Shown in pieces: positions 55,696 through 62,759 of a stretch of DNA of 64,000 bases. The notes under the pieces are model-generated. The model searched no databases. It was not told where the DNA came from and saw only the letters and a program-made list of their open reading frames with translations. Origin of the DNA: Mycolicibacterium gadium (lineage in GTDB: Bacteria > Actinomycetota > Actinomycetes > Mycobacteriales > Mycobacteriaceae); NCBI RefSeq assembly GCF_010728925.1, contig NZ_AP022608.1:5456001-5520000 (forward strand), given 5' to 3'. How positions within the stretch are numbered: position 1 is the stretch's first letter; each line of letters opens with the position of its first letter. Both the position numbers and the translations under genes were made by a program.

Positions 55696-56215
55696 CAACA
55701 GGATTCGTATCGCGCTCGGTGCCGCTCTCTCGGTCTGCACGATGCTCGGCACCGGCTGTTCGGATTCCTCGGGCCACCGCAGGGAGCTGATGGCGTCGAC
55801 TGTCACCGTCGAGAACCAGTGGGCGAGCTCGGCAGAGACGGGGATGGCCGCGGTGTTCGGCACGTTCTCGAACACGGGCGACCACGAGGCCCGCATCGTG
55901 TCCGGTGAGTCGGCGCTGGCCGGCCGGGTCGAGGTGCACGAGGTTGTCCCGGATGGATCGGGTGCAATGACGATGCGTCCCAACGCGGATGGGCTTGTGA
56001 TCCCCGCCGGTGGCTCGCGCGAGCTGATCCCCGGCGGTGACCATCTGATGTTGATGGACATCAAGGAACCGCTGCAGCCGGGTGCCGACGTGACGATGTC
56101 CGTCGTCTTCGAGGACGGATCGACCCTTCCGATGACCGCGCAGATCCGCGACTTCGCCGGTGCTAACGAGCAATACACACCGGGCGGCACCGGATCCGGC
56201 GGAGGGCATCACTAG
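55688..56215 (+). CDS. PCu(A)C-type copper chaperone, exported
   Basis: A 175-residue extracytoplasmic copper-binding protein of the PCu(A)C family, which binds Cu(I) and feeds cuproenzymes. The metal motif reads VHEVVPDG, AMTMRP, then DHLMLMD, so histidine and methionine ligands are present, but the methionine usually found two residues after the first histidine is valine. A signal-like N-terminus ends near TGC, a poor lipobox, so lipid attachment is uncertain. GAGGAAAG lies 8 nt before the TTG at 55688; the ATG at 55670 is the alternative. The C-terminus ends in HH. It is cotranscribed with the PepSY and DyP genes. Confidence 0.85.
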   Translation: MFDNRIRIALGAALSVCTMLGTGCSDSSGHRRELMASTVTVENQWASSAETGMAAVFGTFSNTGDHEARIVSGESALAGRVEVHEVVPDGSGAMTMRPNADGLVIPAGGSRELIPGGDHLMLMDIKEPLQPGADVTMSVVFEDGSTLPMTAQIRDFAGANEQYTPGGTGSGGGHH

Positions 56216-56217
56216 CC

Positions 56218-57432
56218 ATGGGTGGGAATCCGCTGTTCAATCGGCGGCGCCTTCTGACCGGGGGCGCCGCCGCATTGGCCGCCGGAACCGCAGTCACTCA
56301 GTGCAGCGCAGCGCAATCCGCCACTCCGACAGGTGGATTCGACACCGTGGTCGAACCGTTTTGGGGTCGGCACCAGAGCGGCGTCGCGACACCGCCGCAG
56401 GCGCACGCGTTGTTCGTCGCGCTCGATCTGCTCCCGCAGGGCGGTCGAAGTGCTCGCGACACGCTCACTGCCGTCCTGAAGCTCTGGACATCGGACGCGG
56501 CGCGGCTCACCCAGGGCGATCCGGCGCTGGCCGACACCGAACCCGAGCTCGCGCTGCGGCCCGCCCGACTCACCGTCACCGTCGGACTCGGGCCCTCCGT
56601 TTTCGACCGTGTGGGGCTGGCGCACCTGCGACCGGAACCGGTCACCGAACTGCCCAGCTTCAGCACCGACCTGCTGGAGCCGGCATGGCGTGGCGGAGAC
56701 CTGTTGTTGCAGATCTGCGCCGACGATCCGATCGTCATCGCGCACGCGGGCCGGGTGCTGCTGAAAAACGTCCGCTCCATGACCCGCCAACGCTGGCGGC
56801 AGAATGGCTTTCGCAACGCCCACGGCTCCAACCGGCCGGGCGGCAGCATGCGCAATCTCATGGGGCAGGTCGACGGGACGGCGAACCTGCATGACGAGCA
56901 GGCCTTCGATCGCCATGTGTGGGCGGATGGTGCCGCCGCGCCGTGGTTCGCCGGCGGCACGGTGGTCGTCATCCGGCGGATCCGCGCCGAAATGGACACC
57001 TGGGACGAACTCGACCGTCCCAGTAAGGAACTCACCGTCGGGCGGCGCCTGTACACCGGTGCTCCGCTGACCGGTCGAAAGGAAACCGACGAGCCCGACC
57101 TCGGCGCCACCGTCGACGGGATACCGGTGATCCCGCCGAATTCCCACGTTGCGCTGGCCCGGCACCGCACCGATGACGAGCAGTTCCTGCGCAGGCCGTA
57201 CAACTACGACGATCCACCCCGCGACGGCCGCACGACCGACAGCGGGCTCATCTTCGCCGCCTACCAGCGTGACCCTGCGCGACAGTTCGTCCCGGTACAG
57301 CGTCGCCTCGCGGCCGGCGACGCCCTCAATCGGTGGATCACCACCGTCGGATCGGCCACGTTCGCGATACTTCCGGGCGTTCCGGCACCCGGCGGATTCC
57401 TGGGGCAGCCGCTGTTCGAATCCCGGGGATGA
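56218..57432 (+). CDS. DyP-type heme peroxidase, Tat-exported
   Basis: A 404-residue dye-decolourising peroxidase (EfeB-like). The Tat signal is NRRRLLTGG with a hydrophobic core, so it is folded with heme before export. The DyP motif GQVDGT, bearing the distal aspartate, is near residue 221, and the proximal-histidine candidate is in HVALARHRT near 308. The gene starts 2 bp after the PCu(A)C gene. In Streptomyces lividans a DyP peroxidase works with an extracytoplasmic copper chaperone, while EfeB acts in iron uptake; either role fits here. It is the last gene of the island. Confidence 0.93.
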   Translation: MGGNPLFNRRRLLTGGAAALAAGTAVTQCSAAQSATPTGGFDTVVEPFWGRHQSGVATPPQAHALFVALDLLPQGGRSARDTLTAVLKLWTSDAARLTQGDPALADTEPELALRPARLTVTVGLGPSVFDRVGLAHLRPEPVTELPSFSTDLLEPAWRGGDLLLQICADDPIVIAHAGRVLLKNVRSMTRQRWRQNGFRNAHGSNRPGGSMRNLMGQVDGTANLHDEQAFDRHVWADGAAAPWFAGGTVVVIRRIRAEMDTWDELDRPSKELTVGRRLYTGAPLTGRKETDEPDLGATVDGIPVIPPNSHVALARHRTDDEQFLRRPYNYDDPPRDGRTTDSGLIFAAYQRDPARQFVPVQRRLAAGDALNRWITTVGSATFAILPGVPAPGGFLGQPLFESRG

Positions 57433-57492
57433 GCGAGGACTGCTGATACACGGGCGCAACGAACCCGCCACGTCTTTGTAGCGGCGCCGACA

Positions 57493-57498
57493 TAGCTT
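57493..57498 (+). promoter_or_regulatory. -10 box, leaderless start of the symporter gene
   Basis: TAGCTT is followed by 6 nt and the ATG at 57505, so this gene has its own promoter and is not simply part of the island operon. Confidence 0.45.
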
Positions 57499-57504
57499 CG
57501 CGAA

Positions 57505-58803
57505 ATGAAAGCCCTGTCGCATCCAGCGCTCCAAATCGGTGTTGCCGCGGTCGCCGGACTCGCCTTCGGCCTGATCGCAGGCGAGTGGGCGGCGAATCTG
57601 AAATTCGTCGGTGACATGTTCATCCGACTGATCCAGATGTCGATCGTGCCGCTCGTGATGGCCTCGGTGATCGTCGCGACCGGTTCGATGACCGGCGCAG
57701 GCACCGGCAGAATCGCGTTCCGCACGTTCAAATGGATGTTCGGCTTTTCGATCGTTGCCGCCATCCTCGCTTGGGTGCTCAGTGTCCTCATCCGCCCCGG
57801 CAGCGGTATCGAGTTCAGCGGCGAGGTCGACTCGTCGCTTCAGGAGTCCGCCGGAGAAGCGCTGGGGTGGCAGGACACCTTGCTCAACTTCGTCTCCAAG
57901 AACATCTTCGAAGCGATGTCGAGCGCGACGATGGTGCCGATCATCGTGTTCTCACTGCTTTTCGGCGTGGCGTTGCGCAACCAGATGACCAAGACCGGCG
58001 ACAACAGGGTGCTGACGTTCATCGACCAGATCCAGCAGATCGTGCTCACCATGATTCGACTCGTCATGTATGCCGCCCCGATCGGGGTGTTCTGTCTGCT
58101 GGCGGCGCTGGCCGGCGACGTGGGCTTCGCCGTCGTCACATCGGCGCTGAAATACCTAGGGGCAACGCTGGCCGGTGTCCTCATCCTCTTCGCGTTGTTC
58201 GTTGTCGTCGTCACGCTGCGCACCCGGCTGAGCCCGTGGAAACTGCCGGGCAAGCTCGTCGAGCAGACGGCGATCGCCATCACCACGACGAGTTCGGCGG
58301 TGACGTTCCCGACGGTGCTCAAGAACACCGTCGAGAAGGTCGGCGTCAGTCAGAAGGTCGCCAACTTCACGCTGTCGGTCGGTCTGACGATGGGCTCCTA
58401 CGGCGCTGTCCTCAACTACATGATCGTCGTGATGTTCCTCGCGCAGTCGGGCGACATCGAACTGAGTTTCGGCGCCATCGTGCTCGGCATGGCACTGGCC
58501 ATCCTCCTGAACATGGGAACGATCACCGTCCCCGGCGGCTTTCCGGTGGTGGCCACGTTCCTCGCGACCTCTTTGGATCTTCCGCTCGAGGCGGTCGGAT
58601 TGCTCATCGCCGTCGACTGGTTCGCCGGGATCTTCCGCACGTTCCTCAACGTCAATGGCGATACCTTCGTGGCCATGCTGGTCGCGAACGCCGACGACGA
58701 GATCGACCGCGAGGTCTACAACGGGACAAGGACCGTGGTGGCCGAGGAAATCGAGCTCGCGGACTATCAGGACGTGCTCACCCGCGCAGATCAAGCCGAC
58801 TGA
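57505..58803 (+). CDS. Dicarboxylate/amino acid:cation symporter (DAACS, GltP/DctA family)
   Basis: A 432-residue secondary transporter that imports C4-dicarboxylates, glutamate or similar anions with sodium or protons. The family features are about eight helices, the hairpin motif ITTTSSAVTFP near 257 (a variant of the serine-rich HP1 tip), GLTMGSYGAVLNYM, NMGTITVPGGFPVVATF, and the substrate helix DWFAGIFRTFLNVNGD with its aspartate, arginine and asparagine. The C-terminal tail is acidic. It lies between the metal island and the SbcD-like gene and has no counterpart here in the M. tuberculosis order. Confidence 0.93.
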   Translation: MKALSHPALQIGVAAVAGLAFGLIAGEWAANLKFVGDMFIRLIQMSIVPLVMASVIVATGSMTGAGTGRIAFRTFKWMFGFSIVAAILAWVLSVLIRPGSGIEFSGEVDSSLQESAGEALGWQDTLLNFVSKNIFEAMSSATMVPIIVFSLLFGVALRNQMTKTGDNRVLTFIDQIQQIVLTMIRLVMYAAPIGVFCLLAALAGDVGFAVVTSALKYLGATLAGVLILFALFVVVVTLRTRLSPWKLPGKLVEQTAIAITTTSSAVTFPTVLKNTVEKVGVSQKVANFTLSVGLTMGSYGAVLNYMIVVMFLAQSGDIELSFGAIVLGMALAILLNMGTITVPGGFPVVATFLATSLDLPLEAVGLLIAVDWFAGIFRTFLNVNGDTFVAMLVANADDEIDREVYNGTRTVVAEEIELADYQDVLTRADQAD

Positions 58804-58845
58804 CGGGGCTCGCCGCGCCTCACCGGACATGTCGGCGGCCGGACC

Positions 58846-58851
58846 TACACT
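58846..58851 (+). promoter_or_regulatory. -10 box upstream of the SbcD-like gene
   Basis: TACACT would start an mRNA near 58857-58858, giving a leader of about 62 nt. An ATG at 58857 lies on that start site and opens a 41-codon frame overlapping the SbcD-like start. Confidence 0.35.
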
Positions 58852-58919
58852 CTCGATGCCTGGCAAACACCGGTTCGATGCGCGGCTCGCCGCGCGTGAG
58901 TGGAAGGGAATGGGCCGAG

Positions 58920-60068
58920 ATGCGATTCATACACACCGCCGACTGGCAGCTCGGCATGACCCGCTACTTCCTCAACGGTGAGGCGCAGCCCCGCTATTCG
59001 GCCGCGCGCCGCGATGCGGTGGCCGCTCTGAAGGAACTGGCGGCCGGTACCGGAGCCGAGTTCGTGGTCGTGGCGGGCGATGTGTTCGAGCACAACCAAC
59101 TCGCGCCAAGGGACGTCAGCCAGTCGCTGGAAGCCATGCGCGCCATCGGTGTCCCGGTGTATCTGTTGCCGGGCAACCACGACCCGCTGGATGCCTCGTC
59201 GGTCTACACCAGCCCGCTGTTCGTCGCGGAGTGCCCGGACAACGTGACGGTCCTCGACCGGTCCGGTGTGCACGTGGTGCGGCCCGGCCTGGAGCTCGTC
59301 GCGGCGCCGTGGACGTCCAAGGCCCCGTGCGCGGACCCGGTGGCCTCCGTACTCGACGACCTGCCTGCCGACGGAACCGCCCGCATCGTCGTCGGCCACG
59401 GCGGCGTCGACCTCTTCGTTCCCGATAAGGACCGGCCGTCGCTGATTCGGCTGGCGGCACTGGAAGCAGCCATCGCCCGTGGTGCCGTACACTATGCGGC
59501 GTTGGGCGACAAGCACTCTCGTATGCAGGTCGGTTCCACCGGACGTATCTGGTACTCGGGTTCGCTGGAAGTGACCAACTACGACGACATCGAAACCGAT
59601 CCAGGTCACGTGCTGGTGGTCGACCTCGACGAAGCCCATCCTGACGCCCCCGTGCAGGTCCGGCCCCACACGGTGGGCCGGTGGCGGTTCGTGACGCTGC
59701 GCCGCTCGGTGGACGACAGCCGGGACATCGCCGACCTGGACCTGAACCTGGATCTGATGCAGGACAAGGACCGTACCGTCGTCCGAATCGGGCTGACGGG
59801 TTCGCTGACGGTGACCGACAAGGCCGCGCTCGATGCGTGTCTGGACAAGTACGCGCGTCTGTTCGCCGCACTTACCGTGTGGGACAAGCAGTCCGACATC
59901 GCAGTGACACCCGCTGACGGGGAGTTCGACAACCTTGGAATCGGCGGATTCGCGGCGGCCGCGGTCGACGAGTTGGTGACCGCGGCAAGGTCCGACGGCG
60001 ATGACGCCGACGCTGCGCGTTCGGCGCTGGCCTTGCTGCTGCGCCTGGCGGACAGGGGAGTGGCGTGA
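58920..60068 (+). CDS. SbcD/Mre11-like metallophosphoesterase nuclease (Rv1277-like)
   Basis: A 382-residue calcineurin-like nuclease. Metal-site motifs run in order: HTADWQLG (about 5-12), GDVFEHN near 49, GNHDPLD near 83, GHGGVD near 160 and GDKHS near 197, where many relatives have GHxH. A C-terminal capping part follows. It starts MRFIHTADWQLGMTRY as Rv1277 does; the frame is open far upstream through the symporter region but that is a shadow. Its stop overlaps the SbcC-like start by 4 bp (GTGA), so the two make a complex like SbcCD or Rad50-Mre11 for DNA-end processing. Confidence 0.9.
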   Translation: MRFIHTADWQLGMTRYFLNGEAQPRYSAARRDAVAALKELAAGTGAEFVVVAGDVFEHNQLAPRDVSQSLEAMRAIGVPVYLLPGNHDPLDASSVYTSPLFVAECPDNVTVLDRSGVHVVRPGLELVAAPWTSKAPCADPVASVLDDLPADGTARIVVGHGGVDLFVPDKDRPSLIRLAALEAAIARGAVHYAALGDKHSRMQVGSTGRIWYSGSLEVTNYDDIETDPGHVLVVDLDEAHPDAPVQVRPHTVGRWRFVTLRRSVDDSRDIADLDLNLDLMQDKDRTVVRIGLTGSLTVTDKAALDACLDKYARLFAALTVWDKQSDIAVTPADGEFDNLGIGGFAAAAVDELVTAARSDGDDADAARSALALLLRLADRGVA

Positions 60069-62710
60069 AACTGCACCGCATGGTCTTGACCAACTACCGC
60101 GGCATCACGCACCGCGAGATCGAGTTCCCCGACCGCGGCGTGGTGGTCGTCAGCGGTGCCAACGAGATCGGCAAGTCGTCGATGATCGAGGCACTGGACC
60201 TGCTCCTGGAATCCAAGGACCGTTCGTCGAAGAAAGAGGTCAAGCAGGTCAAGCCGGCGCACGCTGACGTCGGCGCCGAGATCACCGCCGAAATCTCCAC
60301 CGGCCCTTATCGGTTCGTGTACCGCAAGCGCTTTCACAAGCGGGCCGAGACCGAGTTGACGGTCCTGGCGCCGCGGCGCGAGCAGCTCACCGGCGATGAG
60401 GCGCACGAGCGGGTTCGGGCGATGCTGACCGAGACCGTCGACACCTGTCTGTGGCAGGCCCAGCGCGTATTGCAGTCCGCGTCCACCTCGGCGGTGGACC
60501 TTTCCGGCTGCGACGCGCTGTCACGTGCGCTCGACGTCGCCGCGGGCGAGGCCCGCGGCATGTCGGAGGCGCAGCCCGCGGCCGGTAACGGCACCGACGC
60601 GTTGCTCGTCGACCGGGTCGAGGCCGAATACCTCGACTACTTCACCCGGACCGGTCGTCCCACCGGACAGTGGGCCGCCGCGACGAATCGCCTGCGCGCC
60701 GCCGACCAGGAACTGGCCCGGTGCGCGGCTGCGATGGCGGAGGTCGACGACGCGGTCCGGCGGCATGCCGAGCTCACCCCGGAGGTCGAGCGGCTGACCG
60801 CCGAACGCGTCGACGCCGAGAAGCAGCTCGTCGCCGCCCAGACCGCAGCAGAGGCTGTCGCCGCGCTCGCCGGCCAGCTCAAGCAGGCCGAGCAGGTCGC
60901 ATCCGCCGCGGACGCGATCCGCGCCACGTCGGTCGCGGCGGTCAGCGAGCGGCGCAAGCTCGCCGAACAGATCGATGGGCGGGCCGCCGCCATCGTGGAA
61001 CTCGAAGCGTCGGCCGAAGCCGCGGCGCAGGAGCTGGCCGCCGCCGCCGAGGTACAGCAGGCGGCCGAGGTCGTGGCCGAGCAGGCGCGGACGGCGATGG
61101 CTACCGCCCAGGTGCGCGCCGAGGCGGCCCGCCGAAACGTCGACCAACTGGTTGCGCGCGACGAAGCCGACCGGGTGGCCTCGCTGCTGTCCAAGATCGC
61201 AGGGGCGCAACGCGATCTGGAGCGCACCGAGGCCGAGCTTGCCGACATCGCGCTGACGGCCGAGGGCATGCGGGCCATCGAGACCGCGAAGTCTGCGGTT
61301 GATGTGGCAACGGGTCAGGTCGAGCTGATGTCGGCGCATGTCGAGTTGGTCGCGATCGGCGACATCGAGGTGCGCCTTGGTGGCGAATCGCACACCCTTG
61401 CCGCGGGTCAGACGTTGTCGGCGGGCATCAGCGCGCAGACCGACATCGAAGTTCCTGGTGTACTGACCGCGCGCGTGGCGCCGGGCGCACCGGCATCGGA
61501 GATGCGCGCCAAACTGGCTGCTGCTCAAGAGGTTTTAGCGGCAGCCTTGGCGGCCGGCGGTGTTTTCGATCTCGCCGCCGCGCGTGATCTGGATCAGCGC
61601 CGGCAACACTTGACGACGGCCCGGGATCGACTGGCCACCCGGATCGAGGCACTGTCCGGCGACGGATCCGTCGATCAGCTGCGCATCAGGTTGGCCGAGT
61701 TGACCGCGCGTCAACCCGCTACCGCTGATCTGTTCGGCATCGACCCCGATACCGCTCGTGCCGAGCTCGACGCGGCGACGGTCGCGGTGGCGCACGCCAT
61801 CGCGGAGGGGGACAAACACCGCAAGGTCGCCGAGGCGGCGGCAAAACAACTGGGGGAGCGCGAGACCCGCGTCGCGCTGGTGTGCGACAAGCTCGTCACC
61901 GAACAGGGCCAGATCATGCTGGCGCGTGAGGAACTCGCGCGACAGCGCGCGACGGCCAGCGATGCGGAGCTGGCCGTCAAGGCAGGGGCACATGAGGAGG
62001 AGGCGCGTCGCGCGAGCAGCCTCGTCGCTGAGCTCCGCGAGGAGCTCGCCGGCGCCGCACCCGAAGCTGTCGCCGCCGCGCTCCGCGATGCCGCCTGTCG
62101 CGCCGAGATGGTGAGCCGCGCCCACAACGAGGTGGTCGAGGCGCTGCGCGAGGTCAAGACGCAGCTGAAGGTCTACGGCACCCAAGGGCGCAAAGGGCAA
62201 CTGGACGCGGCTGAAACCGAACGTGAACACGCCGAGGCCGACTACGCGCGGGTTCAACGCCGGGCCCGTGCCGCGGAGCTGCTGCGTTCGGTGATCACAC
62301 GTCATCGCGACGCCACCCGGCTGCGCTACGTCGACCCGTTTCGAACCGAGGTGGAACGGCTTGGCCGGCTGGTCTTCGGCACCAGCTTTGAGGTCGAGAT
62401 CGACAGTGACCTGAAGATCTGTAGCCGCACCCTGTCAGGTCGCACGGTCCCCTACGAGTCGCTGTCCGGCGGCGCGAAGGAGCAGCTGGGCATCGTCGCG
62501 CGGCTGGCCGGTGCGGCGCTGGTGGCCAAGGAGGACACCGTCCCAGTGGTGATCGACGACGCACTGGGATTCACCGACGCCGATCGCCTCGTGAAGATGG
62601 GTGAGGTGTTCAACGCGGTGGGCGGTGACGGCCAGGTAATCGTGCTGACGTGCAGTCCGCAGCGCTATGCCGCGATCGACGGCGCCCATCACATCGCGCT
62701 GACCACCTAA
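60065..62710 (+). CDS. SbcC/Rad50-like SMC-type ATPase (Rv1278-like)
   Basis: An 881-residue ATPase partner of the nuclease upstream. Walker A is GANEIGKSS near residue 34, inside an N-terminal half domain. Long Ala/Glu/Arg-rich coiled coils follow (about 200-440 and 490-740), broken by a globular insert near 435-480 where a hinge would be; no CxxC zinc hook is seen. The C-terminal half has the signature LSGGAKEQL near 800 and Walker B VPVVIDDALGF. It should bridge DNA ends in an ATP-dependent way. Length and coupling match Rv1278. Confidence 0.9.
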   Translation: MKLHRMVLTNYRGITHREIEFPDRGVVVVSGANEIGKSSMIEALDLLLESKDRSSKKEVKQVKPAHADVGAEITAEISTGPYRFVYRKRFHKRAETELTVLAPRREQLTGDEAHERVRAMLTETVDTCLWQAQRVLQSASTSAVDLSGCDALSRALDVAAGEARGMSEAQPAAGNGTDALLVDRVEAEYLDYFTRTGRPTGQWAAATNRLRAADQELARCAAAMAEVDDAVRRHAELTPEVERLTAERVDAEKQLVAAQTAAEAVAALAGQLKQAEQVASAADAIRATSVAAVSERRKLAEQIDGRAAAIVELEASAEAAAQELAAAAEVQQAAEVVAEQARTAMATAQVRAEAARRNVDQLVARDEADRVASLLSKIAGAQRDLERTEAELADIALTAEGMRAIETAKSAVDVATGQVELMSAHVELVAIGDIEVRLGGESHTLAAGQTLSAGISAQTDIEVPGVLTARVAPGAPASEMRAKLAAAQEVLAAALAAGGVFDLAAARDLDQRRQHLTTARDRLATRIEALSGDGSVDQLRIRLAELTARQPATADLFGIDPDTARAELDAATVAVAHAIAEGDKHRKVAEAAAKQLGERETRVALVCDKLVTEQGQIMLAREELARQRATASDAELAVKAGAHEEEARRASSLVAELREELAGAAPEAVAAALRDAACRAEMVSRAHNEVVEALREVKTQLKVYGTQGRKGQLDAAETEREHAEADYARVQRRARAAELLRSVITRHRDATRLRYVDPFRTEVERLGRLVFGTSFEVEIDSDLKICSRTLSGRTVPYESLSGGAKEQLGIVARLAGAALVAKEDTVPVVIDDALGFTDADRLVKMGEVFNAVGGDGQVIVLTCSPQRYAAIDGAHHIALTT

Positions 62711-62746
62711 TCCGCGCGAGTGGCACCCATGGGGCCGCAGGAACCA

Positions 62747-62752
62747 TAGACT
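62747..62752 (+). promoter_or_regulatory. -10 box, leaderless start of the GMC oxidoreductase
   Basis: TAGACT is followed by 7 nt and the GTG at 62760. Confidence 0.45.
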
Positions 62753-62759
62753 CCGGCGG

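Noticed and set aside
57732..58919. Upstream in-frame extension of the SbcD-like gene through the symporter
   Set aside because: The symporter frame has all family motifs, and the nuclease begins naturally at MRFIHTADWQLG.
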